This document shows, piece by piece, positions 8,221 through 18,623 of a stretch of 46,030 nt of DNA. This stretch comes from Kiritimatiellia bacterium. Its GTDB lineage: Bacteria; Verrucomicrobiota; Kiritimatiellia; RZYC01. The translations under genes were made by a program, and so were the position numbers. Within the stretch, counting starts at the first letter, position 1, and each line of letters starts with the position of its first letter. The notes under the pieces were generated by a model. That model was not told the DNA's origin and made no database searches. It saw only the letters and a list, made by a program, of their open reading frames with translations. The stretch lies in contig JAQVYB010000012.1 of the NCBI GenBank assembly GCA_028708815.1, positions 1 through 46,030 of the forward strand. Direction: 5' to 3'.

Positions 8221-9423
8221 ATGGCACCGTCACCCATCGTATCTCTTGAAATCGGCACGTCGAAAATCCGCGCCTTGATCGGCGAACAATTGGAGGATGG
8301 ACAGATTCTGGTTACGGGCATGGGGGAGTGCGCCTCACGCGGTGTGCGCAAGGGAGAGATCATCCATTTTGAAAATGCCCTGGCCTGCGTGAAAAGTACG
8401 CTCGAGATGGCGGAAGAACAGAGCCGCGTGGCCATTCATGAGATTCATCTGGTCGTTACGGGTGGGCACATTCAGAGCGTGATCAATCATGGAAACGTCC
8501 CGGTGGAATCCGGCGAGATTTCCCGGGAGGATATTGAGCGGGTGATGGAGGTGGGGCGTACGTTGAGTCTTCCGCATGATCGGGCTGTGTTGCATACCAT
8601 CAATCAACATTTTTATGTGGATGATCAGCCCGGCGTGATTGACCCGGTGGGCATGGAGGGTTCCAAGCTTTCCGTGGATATGCTGATTATGCACGGCATT
8701 CGTAATCGGGTTAAAAATGCCGTTAAACTCCTCAAAAGCGCCTATGTGGAAGTGGCGGATGTAGCCTTCAGCGGACTTTGCTCGGCGCTGGCGGTACTTA
8801 CCCCGGAACAGAAAGAAAGCGGCGTGATCGTGATTGATATGGGCGGGGGCACGACGGATTATCTGGTCTACGGCGGGCGGGCCATCGCCTGTGCGGGCGC
8901 GCTCGCGGTTGGAGGCGATCACATTACCAATGACGTGGCCACCGGGCTTTGCATTCCGATTTCACAGGCAGAACGCTTGAAGCTGGAGTGGGGGAATGCA
9001 CTCCAAGGGCAATGCGCCGCGAGTCAAACCGTTTCGCTCCAGGCGGAAAGCGGTTTCCAAAGCAGACATGTGAATCTCTCGGATTTGCACATGATCATTC
9101 ATGCCCGTGTGGAGGAGATCCTGCGGATGGTGAAGGCGGAGATTGTGCGTTACAATCCGCTTTCCATGGCGGGTGCGGGGGTGCTTCTCACGGGAGGCGG
9201 GGCGCATTTAAAAGGGGTGTGCGAATTGGCGGCTCAGGTCTTTGAGATGCCCTGTCATGTGGGGGTTCCCCGAAACATCAGCGGATTGGCGGTGGTTACG
9301 GAAGGGCCGGAATATGCCGCACCTTTGGGGATGATTCGCTATGGATTCAAGACCACGGGCCGGCGGGAAGACGAAAACGGCCTGTTTTCGCGTCTGGTCA
9401 GCATGTTGAAAGGCTCAAAATAA
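8221..9423 (+). CDS. ftsA: cell division protein FtsA
   Basis: FtsA is an actin-like ATPase that ties FtsZ to the membrane at the division site. The 400 residues show the actin-fold phosphate loops SLEIGTSKIRALIG (phosphate 1) and VIDMGGGTTDYLVY (phosphate 2), the FtsA-type VVTGGHIQSVINHGNVPV segment (1C domain) and the adenosine loop VLLTGGGAHLKG. The C-terminus (FSRLVSMLKG) is a plausible membrane-binding amphipathic helix. AGGAAGAGG at 8202-8210 lies 10 bases before the ATG at 8221 and 4 before a TTG at 8215; the ATG is preferred but the TTG cannot be excluded. ftsZ follows 11 bases later. No ftsQ or mur genes are nearby. Confidence 0.93.
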   Translation: MAPSPIVSLEIGTSKIRALIGEQLEDGQILVTGMGECASRGVRKGEIIHFENALACVKSTLEMAEEQSRVAIHEIHLVVTGGHIQSVINHGNVPVESGEISREDIERVMEVGRTLSLPHDRAVLHTINQHFYVDDQPGVIDPVGMEGSKLSVDMLIMHGIRNRVKNAVKLLKSAYVEVADVAFSGLCSALAVLTPEQKESGVIVIDMGGGTTDYLVYGGRAIACAGALAVGGDHITNDVATGLCIPISQAERLKLEWGNALQGQCAASQTVSLQAESGFQSRHVNLSDLHMIIHARVEEILRMVKAEIVRYNPLSMAGAGVLLTGGGAHLKGVCELAAQVFEMPCHVGVPRNISGLAVVTEGPEYAAPLGMIRYGFKTTGRREDENGLFSRLVSMLKGSK

Positions 9424-9434
9424 GGTGCGCGGCT

Positions 9435-10625
9435 ATGGAAGTTCAGATTAAATCACGTGTCGGCAATCTGCATGAGTTGACGATGCTGGTGTTCGGTGTG
9501 GGTGGATGCGGAGTGCAGGTGGTTAAATCCATGACAGGCGGTTGGACCGAGCGTTTCAAAGGATATCTGCTGGATACCGATCCACAAATGCTGGGAGGCG
9601 ATTTTGATGCGGAGCCCATTCATTTGAATTCACGCGCAACGCAGGGCATGAGCTGTGCGGGAGATGTGGCCGCCGGACGTCGGGCCCTGAATGAAAACCG
9701 TGAACAGCTTTCGGAACTTTGCTCCATGGCGGACATCATTTTTGTGGCCGCCGGTTTCGGAGGTGGAACGGGTACGGGAGGGGCCAATGCCCTCGTGGAA
9801 ATCGCTTCCGATGCGGGAGCACTCGTGATCGGCTTCGTCGCCATGCCGTTTGATTTTGAAGGAGCGGAACGCAGGGCCATTGCAAAAGACGGGCTGCTTC
9901 AGTTTCAGGACGCGGCGGACGGTGTGGTTTTGGTGGAAAATCAACGCCTTCTGCCCTGGGCATCTGATAAAACAAGCATAGAATCTGCTTTCGAGGTGGT
10001 GGCAGAGACCGTGTCGAAAGATATTAGGGCCATGCAGCGTTTGCTGGCTTCTCCGGGCGTGGTGAACATTGATTTTGCGGATGTTCGTCGGGCCGTGATG
10101 AACAGTCATGGACTCTGTACCATGGTATGCGGTCAGGCATCAGGGAAGGGACGTGCCGAACAGGCGGTGAAGGGGGTGCTGGATCACCCGCTTTTTTGCA
10201 GCCGTGCGGTTTTGGCGAAGGCTTCCTCGGTGATTGTGGGGATCTGCGGTGGGCGCGATCTGACTCTGCGCGAAATAGATATTATCATGACTTCTCTGGG
10301 CGAAGTGTTGGGCGAACACGCCCGAATCAAAATGGGGACGTCGGTGGATTCCACCATAAAGGATGAAGTATCCCTGATCGTGCTGGCCTCCGAATCCAGA
10401 GAGGCGGGTGCTGATGCCTGCATGGAACAGCGGGAGTCTCTGGTTGTTCCGGGGGCCGGAGAAAAAATGAGTGGTGGGAAAAAGAAGGTCCGTCCTGTGC
10501 AGTCGAGTCTCAATCTGGATGCCCCCGGAAAGGGGCGGTTCAAGGATGTTGAGCCCACGCTTCGCAATGGAGAAGATCTGGACACGCCCACCTTTATGCG
10601 GCGCGGCATCAAGCTTCGCTCCTGA
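9435..10625 (+). CDS. ftsZ: cell division protein FtsZ, divergent
   Basis: FtsZ is the tubulin-like GTPase that forms the division ring. The 396 residues carry the tubulin signature GFGGGTGTGGANAL (about 108-120), the PFDFEGAERRAIA segment and the T7 synergy loop NIDFADV (Asn211, Asp213, Asp216) needed for GTP hydrolysis in the polymer. The C-terminal tail ends DTPTFMRRGIKLRS, a recognisable form of the peptide that binds FtsA. It is divergent: the first glycine loop reads FGVGGCGVQVVKSM where most FtsZ have GVGGGGxNAV, and LLDTD replaces the usual N-T-D strand. It pairs with ftsA. Confidence 0.92.
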   Translation: MEVQIKSRVGNLHELTMLVFGVGGCGVQVVKSMTGGWTERFKGYLLDTDPQMLGGDFDAEPIHLNSRATQGMSCAGDVAAGRRALNENREQLSELCSMADIIFVAAGFGGGTGTGGANALVEIASDAGALVIGFVAMPFDFEGAERRAIAKDGLLQFQDAADGVVLVENQRLLPWASDKTSIESAFEVVAETVSKDIRAMQRLLASPGVVNIDFADVRRAVMNSHGLCTMVCGQASGKGRAEQAVKGVLDHPLFCSRAVLAKASSVIVGICGGRDLTLREIDIIMTSLGEVLGEHARIKMGTSVDSTIKDEVSLIVLASESREAGADACMEQRESLVVPGAGEKMSGGKKKVRPVQSSLNLDAPGKGRFKDVEPTLRNGEDLDTPTFMRRGIKLRS

Positions 10626-10655
10626 AAAGTACGCCCGAAAATCTGTGGACTTTGG

Positions 10656-10673
10656 ATGCAGGTGTGCATTTTT
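10656..10673 (+). terminator. weak hairpin after ftsZ
   Basis: A 5-bp stem ATGCA/TGCAT with loop GGTG is followed by TTTT. The stem is short, so termination here is uncertain. Confidence 0.3.
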
Positions 10674-10721
10674 AAACGTTGTGCTTGAAATGTACCTCGG
10701 TTCCTTTCACATTCTGTAAAC

Positions 10722-13700
10722 ATGGGACAAGATGAGGAAAAACTCTATTTGACCAAGGATAATCTGCTGGAGTGGTCTGGGAAGAAAGTCTTTGAAGAAG
10801 GGCGCAGCCTGTTTGAGGCGGGGCGCGTCCGCAGGCTGGATCTTAGCCATACGCCGATGATTGAAGGAGCCATCGGTTATGGCGATCGGGTGTTCACCAC
10901 ACGTTTCAAGGTTTTGCCCGATGGGTCGGTGGATAATCAGTGCCCGTGCAAGGATTCGCGCGAGCGGGGGATTGTTTGTTCTCATGTGATTGCGGTGGCT
11001 TTGGCCTGGGTGGATCGTACGGCGGATCCGCGTCGGGAACGAGACCGGCGCATACGCAAAAGGCGGGAAGCTTTCAGGCGGGGCGTTCACTGCGGCGGCA
11101 TCAGCCGGCTTTCGCCCCGTGAGCCGGGTGCCATTCCGGCCACGCTGCGCCTTCGTATTTCCGGAACCTGGCAGGATGATTTTGCGAGGGATGAACTCCG
11201 CATTAGCACACAGGTTGTATTTAAAAACAGCAGAAAAAAAATCACACAGGTTGACCCGTCGCTCCCCTTGGCTTTTAATACACGGGATGCCCATCTGCTC
11301 TACGTGCTGGAAGATTTCTGTGAGGGAGAACCGCCTCCGGATGATCTCCTGCTTAATCGAAATCAGTTCTTGGAATTGATGGATGAATTGGCGCCTGGAA
11401 TCATTCACCTGAAGGAATCAGAACAGTCCATCAGAATTTTAGCCGAACCCGTGCAGCCGCATTTGGTGGTTCGGGCCGATCGTAAAACAGGTGAAGTACT
11501 GGTGGAGCAGCATTTGAACCTGCCGCCGGACGCCCCCCGTCCGGTCTTTCTGCCGGGCAGGCGAGCCGCCTGGCTGCTCCTGGACGATACGCTTCGTCCG
11601 CTGGATCCGGCGCTCCCGGAAGTCATACAGGCCTTATACGAGGGGCCGATGTGTTTGCCTTCGTCGCAAGTCCCGGAATTCCTTTTCGAGGTGTTGCCCG
11701 AATTGGAGGATCGAATTCTGATTGATGCAAATATTACGCAGAAGGCTTGCGTGATGATGCAGGGGACGCCCGAATTTGAACTGGAATTGAGCGGACGACC
11801 TGATGCGTTGCAACCCGCCTTGTATGTACGCTATGGAAAGGGTGGGGAGCGGTTTGTCGCCGGGCAACATGCCGGATCCTACCGGCAGGCCAGCCCCTCC
11901 GGGAAAGAGTGTTTTCATTTCATGATGCGCAATCCTGAAATGGAGGATGAAGGCTTGCAGAAGCTTCAGGTGTTGGGCATTCGAGGGATGCACGGTGAAA
12001 CACTGGAGGCCATCGAAGGAAAAACAGAAACCTTGAATTTTCTGGCGCGACAGGTGCCCGATCTGCGCTCACAAGGCTGGACGGTTTCATTCTCTTCTGA
12101 ATTGGAAAACATGATCCAGACGGTGGAGTGGATCAGTCCGAGGCTGGCCATCTCCGCAGGAAAAAGAGTCGGCTGGTACCAGGTGGACTTTCGTTTTCCG
12201 CTGCGCGATGGTGGATTCCTGAGTGAAACGGATATTGAAGACGCCGTACTTCTCGATGAATACTTTATTGAGTGCGATGAAAAGACGTACCTGTTGGACG
12301 CGAACCTGGTCGAGCGGGTGAATGCAGTGTTTGATGATTGTTCCGTGCGCGATGAAATTCCTTATTGCAGCCTGCAAGTGGGGGATATTCATGCCGGTTA
12401 TGTTATGTCGTCTCTGGAAATGATCCCCGGAGTGCAGGTGGAGACGGATGAATCATGGCGCAGGCAGGTGGAGAAGCAAAACCGCAAGGAGCGGATGGAT
12501 CCCGTTGTCTTGAACCCCGAGATGGAAAACGTGCTGCGCAGTTACCAGAAAACCGGGGTGAGTTGGTTGCGCTACATGGAAAATGGTGGGTTCAGCGGTA
12601 TTCTGGCCGACGAGATGGGCCTTGGTAAGACTGTTCAGACGCTTGCCTGGCTGCAATTGACCCGCGCGGATGAATCCGCACGTGGGATGCCGGCCCTGGT
12701 TGTGTGCCCCACCAGTCTGGTGGAAAACTGGGCGGCTGAAGCCGAAAAATTCACGCCGAACCTGCGAGTCCATCTTTCCACGGGCGCGCAACGTCAAAAG
12801 AAGTGGGACAAGCTGGAAGGCGCTGATCTAGTCATCACTTCGTATGCACTGCTTCGACGCGATATTGATTTTTATGCCCGTATCCGCTTTTCCGCCGCCA
12901 TCCTGGATGAGGCGCAGCACATCAAGAATCATTCCACCCAAAACGCCCGCTCCACGAAGCGCATCAAGGCGTGTTACCGTCTCGTACTGACGGGAACGCC
13001 CATTGAAAACAGCGTGACGGATCTGTGGTCCATTCTCGACTTTCTGATGCCCGGCTATCTGGGAACCCATCAGCAGTTCAAATATGTGTATGAAATGCCG
13101 ATCTCCAACCGCACACCGGATGGTCCTGTCGCTCAGGAACGGCTGCGCCGCAAGATTCATCCGTTTCTGCTTCGTCGGTTGAAGTCAGAGGTAGCCAAAG
13201 ATCTTCCGCCTAAAATTGAACGGGTGGCCCTCTGTACCATGACGCGCGATCAACAGGACGTCTATCAGCGCCTGCTGATGCACTACCGGACACAAATATA
13301 CGATCTGGTGCGCGATCAGGGGTTTGAAAAGACCCGGTTTGAAATCTTCAAAACATTGCTCCGTTTACGGCAAACGTGCTGCCACTTGGACCTGCTCAAG
13401 GATCCCGGCATAAAATATAAGGAGCCCTCCGGCAAGCTGGACTTATTTCACGAGTTGCTGGACGAAGCGCTGGACGGCGGGAATCGTTTGCTGGTCTTCA
13501 GTCAGTTTGTTTCGATGCTTCAGATATTAAGAAAGGAACTCACCAAACGGGGCCTTCGCTACAGTTATTTGGACGGGTCCACCAAGGAGCGTCTGGCGGT
13601 GGTTAATGATTTCAATTCGGATGCGGGAATCCCCGTTTTTCTGATCAGTTTGAAGGCCGGGGGAACGGGACTGAACCTGACCGGCGCGGATACCGTCATT

Positions 13701-13940
13701 CATTTTGACCCTTGGTGGAATCCCGCCGTGGAGGATCAGGCCACTGACCGCGCCCATCGCATTGGCCAGCAACGAACCGTATACAGCGTGAAACTCATCA
13801 CAAAAGACAGCATTGAAGAAAAAGTCCTGGCCATGCAGCGGCGTAAAAAAGCCATTATTGATGCCACGTTGGCCCGAGATAAAGACCAGGTCCTGGAAAA
13901 ACTGACCTGGGATGATGTTCAGGAACTCCTGACCGAATGA
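10722..13940 (+). CDS. SWIM zinc-finger and SNF2-family helicase
   Basis: This is a 1072-residue SNF2-type DNA translocase. A SWIM zinc finger lies at the N-terminus (Cys74, Cys76, Cys86, His88; CPC then CSH). A long middle region of about 500 residues resembles the bacterial SNF2-associated region. The ATPase core follows: ADEMGLGKTVQT (motif I, about 627), VVCPTSLVENW (Ia), DEAQHIKN (II, about 729), LTGTPIENS (III), SLKAGGTGLNLTGAD (V) and DRAHRIGQQR (VI, about 1008). The family remodels DNA-bound protein complexes; the substrate of bacterial members is generally unknown. No clear ribosome-binding site precedes the ATG. It sits 96 bases after ftsZ and is probably expressed on its own. Confidence 0.92.
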   Translation: MGQDEEKLYLTKDNLLEWSGKKVFEEGRSLFEAGRVRRLDLSHTPMIEGAIGYGDRVFTTRFKVLPDGSVDNQCPCKDSRERGIVCSHVIAVALAWVDRTADPRRERDRRIRKRREAFRRGVHCGGISRLSPREPGAIPATLRLRISGTWQDDFARDELRISTQVVFKNSRKKITQVDPSLPLAFNTRDAHLLYVLEDFCEGEPPPDDLLLNRNQFLELMDELAPGIIHLKESEQSIRILAEPVQPHLVVRADRKTGEVLVEQHLNLPPDAPRPVFLPGRRAAWLLLDDTLRPLDPALPEVIQALYEGPMCLPSSQVPEFLFEVLPELEDRILIDANITQKACVMMQGTPEFELELSGRPDALQPALYVRYGKGGERFVAGQHAGSYRQASPSGKECFHFMMRNPEMEDEGLQKLQVLGIRGMHGETLEAIEGKTETLNFLARQVPDLRSQGWTVSFSSELENMIQTVEWISPRLAISAGKRVGWYQVDFRFPLRDGGFLSETDIEDAVLLDEYFIECDEKTYLLDANLVERVNAVFDDCSVRDEIPYCSLQVGDIHAGYVMSSLEMIPGVQVETDESWRRQVEKQNRKERMDPVVLNPEMENVLRSYQKTGVSWLRYMENGGFSGILADEMGLGKTVQTLAWLQLTRADESARGMPALVVCPTSLVENWAAEAEKFTPNLRVHLSTGAQRQKKWDKLEGADLVITSYALLRRDIDFYARIRFSAAILDEAQHIKNHSTQNARSTKRIKACYRLVLTGTPIENSVTDLWSILDFLMPGYLGTHQQFKYVYEMPISNRTPDGPVAQERLRRKIHPFLLRRLKSEVAKDLPPKIERVALCTMTRDQQDVYQRLLMHYRTQIYDLVRDQGFEKTRFEIFKTLLRLRQTCCHLDLLKDPGIKYKEPSGKLDLFHELLDEALDGGNRLLVFSQFVSMLQILRKELTKRGLRYSYLDGSTKERLAVVNDFNSDAGIPVFLISLKAGGTGLNLTGADTVIHFDPWWNPAVEDQATDRAHRIGQQRTVYSVKLITKDSIEEKVLAMQRRKKAIIDATLARDKDQVLEKLTWDDVQELLTE

Positions 13941-14058
13941 AGCCATCCATCATCTCGGTCGGCTTGGAGTCGTTTATCCCCGCGGCGTTTTTTGTGTCGC
14001 CATCCGCTCGCCAAGAGGACGGAATATCGCCCAACGTCACCGTAACGGCAGGAGGAGT

Positions 14059-14262
14059 TCAAGCCGCTTTTACGCAAATGCCGACTTGCAGTCTAACGTT
14101 AGCGCTATTCGGCCCGAGCAGGGCATTGTTGGTATTCCGTTTTTTGAATGACAGGATGGTAATGATTAGTGAAAGTAAGAGTATAATGATCGTTGAATAG
14201 CCGCCCATTCGAGCCCATAGGATCATCTCGGCGATTATTGGAGTGGTCTCTTCTCCCGTCAT
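14059..14262 (-). CDS. small putative membrane protein (67 aa)
   Basis: The only candidate gene in the 374-base gap 13941-14314. GGCAGGAG lies about 10 bases before the ATG at 14262. The product has a short acidic start (TGEETTP), one strong membrane segment (about 21-38, YSTIIILLLSLIITILSF), a basic KKR stop-transfer and a polar tail. No family is recognised. It follows the PAS-receiver gene by about 50 bases on the same strand. Its last 20 codons run through GCTAACGTTAGAC, which resembles the 3' core of an integron attC site. The rest of the gap (13941-14058) shows nothing recognisable. Confidence 0.4.
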   Translation of the reverse strand: MTGEETTPIIAEMILWARMGGYSTIIILLLSLIITILSFKKRNTNNALLGPNSANVRLQVGICVKAA

Positions 14263-14320
14263 GCTGTTTTATCTCCTGCCAACAGATGGGTCAGCATACA
14301 AAGCGAACGGATTGTTAGGC
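14091..14320 (-). other. attC-like pair of core sites around the small ORF
   Basis: On the minus strand GCCTAAC (14320-14314, overlapping the stop codon of the PAS-receiver gene) fits the integron core RYYYAAC, and GTTAGAC (14097-14091) fits GTTRRRY. Inner GTTCG and CGAAT can also pair. The two ends pair at 6 of 7 bases, but about 216 bases lie between them, longer than typical attC sites, and no integrase is in the window. This may be a coincidence or a relic. Confidence 0.2.
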
Positions 14321-15787
14321 GAGAAATTTTCCAACGGCTTCAACCAGTTCCGATTGACGAACCGGCTTCGGCAGTAGCGCGTGCTGGGCTCCGCTTCCAA
14401 TAATGCCGGCAATCTTTTCGGTTGGCATGAAACCGGTGCAGAAGATGATGTGAGGCATCTGCCAGTTGTTTCGTTCGCAATAGGCGGAGATTTCATCATA
14501 GGCCTGCTCGCCGTTTACGATCGGCATCATGGAATCCATGATGATTAGACCATGATGACCGTCAAAAAACTTTTCGAGGGCCTGACGTCCATCTGCCGCG
14601 CATTCCACGGTGATGTCGTCAAACGACAACTGAAGGAACTGAACGAAGATGTCACGAATAAGCTTCTCGTCCTCCGCCACCAGGATGGAGCGTACGGCAG
14701 AGGGCTTTTGATTCTCGGCGGGTAGTTTGAGGTCGTAGCGGATCGAACCGTCCTTATCCACGATTTGATTCAGCTCTTCACCCATGTGCAGTTTCTGGAC
14801 AATATCAATCAGGCGGGTGATTTCCCGTTTGTAATCGCCCAGCTTATCCTTCTCGGCCATGCTCAGCAAAGACTGAAGCGGATTGTTGAACTCGTAGCCG
14901 AGTGTACTCATGGTCTGCAGGCGTGTTTTGACTTCAGCGGCCTCGAGTTCCCGGCGGGTGGTGAGTTCCTGCATGACGGCAATTTGTTTCTGTTGGGTGA
15001 TGTCCTCCACAATGAACACCATGCCGGTGACGGAGTCGGTGGCGTCCCGGTTGAGTGCGCCGGTGATTTTGATATGGATGTGCTCGGAGGTGTCCGGATC
15101 GAGAACCGAAAATTCCGTGGTGTGTGATTTCAGATCGGAGATGGTGGCCATCACATTGGTGATGACGGATTCGTCGGAAAAAAAGGATTGCAGATGATGG
15201 CCGGTCACATCCTGATCGGGATCGCATCCGATCAGTTCAAGAAAGCGCGAGTTGGAAAAGAGAATAATGCCTTCCAGGTCTGTGACGAGTATGCCTGTGG
15301 CGGCATTCTGAAAGGCGTTGCGAAGCGTAAGCAGATAGTTCTGGGCCTGTTTGCGCTGGGTAATGTCGCGCACAAAAAAACAGGGCCCGTTGGAGGGGGG
15401 CATCCGCTCGATACCGACCGCGATTTCGGCCAGGAAGGAGGAGCGGTCGCCGCGGACGCATTTCCCTTCCATCAGGGTATGTTTTTCGGCGTCGATATTC
15501 TTGCAGATCATTTTGAGCAGATCTTCGTTGGTTCCCGCAATGATGTTGGTGATGTTCAGTTCGCGCAATTCTTCCTCCGTGTAGGCGAACATCTGTTGAG
15601 CCTGGGCGTTGACATCCATGACCCAGCCTTCATCATCGGTAATGATCGCCGCATCGTAGATGCTGTTGAAAAGAGCGGCAAAGGGCGTCTGGTTATCATA
15701 GGGGCGACCCACGACAATGCGGGGCGCTTTCTTGATAACGATGGCTTTCGGATACATCACGGATGGAGAAGACTTGAGATGGCTCAT
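14315..15787 (-). CDS. PAS-PAS-receiver protein with degenerate histidine-kinase H-box
   Basis: This is a 490-residue cytoplasmic signalling protein. PAS domain 1 spans about 35-145 (ending RDITQRKQAQ) and PAS domain 2 about 155-267 (ending VEDITQQKQ). A helical segment at 285-335 has the form of a HisKA dimerisation helix, but its H-box reads STLGYEFNNPLQSL, with Tyr298 where kinases have the phosphorylated His. No HATPase domain follows. A complete receiver domain (367-488) has AEDE acidic residues, phospho-acceptor Asp418 in IIMDSMMP and Lys474 in LLPKPV. It therefore probably cannot autophosphorylate and should need a partner kinase, or act as a PAS-gated scaffold. No partner kinase is in the window. 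Confidence 0.85.
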   Translation of the reverse strand: MSHLKSSPSVMYPKAIVIKKAPRIVVGRPYDNQTPFAALFNSIYDAAIITDDEGWVMDVNAQAQQMFAYTEEELRELNITNIIAGTNEDLLKMICKNIDAEKHTLMEGKCVRGDRSSFLAEIAVGIERMPPSNGPCFFVRDITQRKQAQNYLLTLRNAFQNAATGILVTDLEGIILFSNSRFLELIGCDPDQDVTGHHLQSFFSDESVITNVMATISDLKSHTTEFSVLDPDTSEHIHIKITGALNRDATDSVTGMVFIVEDITQQKQIAVMQELTTRRELEAAEVKTRLQTMSTLGYEFNNPLQSLLSMAEKDKLGDYKREITRLIDIVQKLHMGEELNQIVDKDGSIRYDLKLPAENQKPSAVRSILVAEDEKLIRDIFVQFLQLSFDDITVECAADGRQALEKFFDGHHGLIIMDSMMPIVNGEQAYDEISAYCERNNWQMPHIIFCTGFMPTEKIAGIIGSGAQHALLPKPVRQSELVEAVGKFLA

Positions 15788-15814
15788 GATAAAAATCCCG
15801 TATGCTTATTGTTT

Positions 15815-15842
15815 TTGACACCACACAACAGGTGGTTATATT
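15815..15842 (+). promoter_or_regulatory. sigma-70-type promoter for galE
   Basis: A perfect -35 TTGACA at 15815-15820 is followed after 16 bases by TATATT at 15837-15842 (5 of 6 to TATAAT). Transcription would start near 15849, ahead of galE and divergent from the PAS-receiver gene. Confidence 0.65.
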
Positions 15843-15918
15843 ACCAGCGGTTTCAAATTAATCAATCAGGCATTATCAGATGCCGAAAAAAACAAATAAA
15901 CGGCGGGATGGCGCAACA

Positions 15919-16890
15919 ATGAAACTTTTAGTCACAGGCGGAGCGGGATATATCGGCAGTATTACCAGCGAATTACTGCTGGATGCAGGCCATGAAGTGC
16001 ACATTTTCGACAATCTGGGACGAGGCCATCGCAAGGGTGTGGATGATCGGGCCTCCCTGATCATCGGGGATTTGGGCAATCGCGCCGATATTCGCAAGGC
16101 CATGCTGGAGGTCCGCCCGGACGCCGTTCTTCATTTTGCCGCCTATGCCTTGGTGGGTGAGTCCATGGAGTGCCCGGAAATGTATTTCGACAATAATCTC
16201 ATCGGCGGGATTCACCTGGCGGATGCCATGATCGAGGCGGGCGTTAAAAAAATTATTTTCTCTTCCACCTGTGCCACCTATGGTCAGCCGGAAACCATGC
16301 CGATGACCGAAGATTTGCCCCAGCTCCCGCAGAATCCCTACGGTGAATCCAAGCTGATGCTGGAACGGGTTCTTCAATGGTATGAAAAGCTGCACGGGAT
16401 TTGTCCGGTGTTTCTTCGCTATTTTAATGCCTGCGGCGCGACCGGCAAGTTCGGAGAAGATCACGAACCGGAAACCCATCTGATTCCCCTGATTCTGCAG
16501 GTACCGCTCGGGAAACGCAAAAAAGTATTTATCTTCGGCGATGATTATGACACGCCGGACGGCACCTGCATCCGTGACTACATCCATATTTCGGATTTGG
16601 CGCAGGCGCATATTCTGGCACTGAACGAGGGTATCTCCGGCGCCTTCAACCTGGGGAATGGCGGTGGTTTTTCCGTCAAAGAGGTGATCGAGGTGGCGCG
16701 CAAGGTATGCGGGCATCCAATTCCGGCTGAAACGGCGGCGCGTCGTCCGGGTGATCCGGCGCGACTCATCGCCTCTGCCGAAAGGGCTCATTCCGTTTTG
16801 GGCTGGAAGCCGCAGTATCCTGACATCAAAACCATCGTTGAGCATGCCTGGCAGTGGCATCAGGCTCATCCCAACGGCTACGAAGATTAA
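15919..16890 (+). CDS. galE: UDP-glucose 4-epimerase
   Basis: GalE interconverts UDP-glucose and UDP-galactose using bound NAD, supplying galactose for surface polysaccharide or taking part in galactose use. The 323 residues are an extended short-chain dehydrogenase. The NAD-binding LVTGGAGYIGS is at the N-terminus, the catalytic serine segment reads FSSTCATYGQPETMP and the catalytic Tyr-Lys pair lies in NPYGESKLMLE. RYFNACGA and the DGTCIRDYIHISDLAQAH segment are typical of GalE. An in-frame ATG at 15880 would add 13 basic residues (PKKTNKRRDG) not usual for the family, so the ATG at 15919 is preferred, although its ribosome-binding site is poor. Confidence 0.94.
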   Translation: MKLLVTGGAGYIGSITSELLLDAGHEVHIFDNLGRGHRKGVDDRASLIIGDLGNRADIRKAMLEVRPDAVLHFAAYALVGESMECPEMYFDNNLIGGIHLADAMIEAGVKKIIFSSTCATYGQPETMPMTEDLPQLPQNPYGESKLMLERVLQWYEKLHGICPVFLRYFNACGATGKFGEDHEPETHLIPLILQVPLGKRKKVFIFGDDYDTPDGTCIRDYIHISDLAQAHILALNEGISGAFNLGNGGGFSVKEVIEVARKVCGHPIPAETAARRPGDPARLIASAERAHSVLGWKPQYPDIKTIVEHAWQWHQAHPNGYED

Positions 16891-16929
16891 CGGCAGCCGG
16901 CCATCGACCCGTCCGCACTGCGACACTGA

Positions 16930-18588
<1,659 letters not shown>

Positions 18589-18623
18589 ACGTCCCAAACG
18601 GAATTCAACTCATTCGGAGAACC

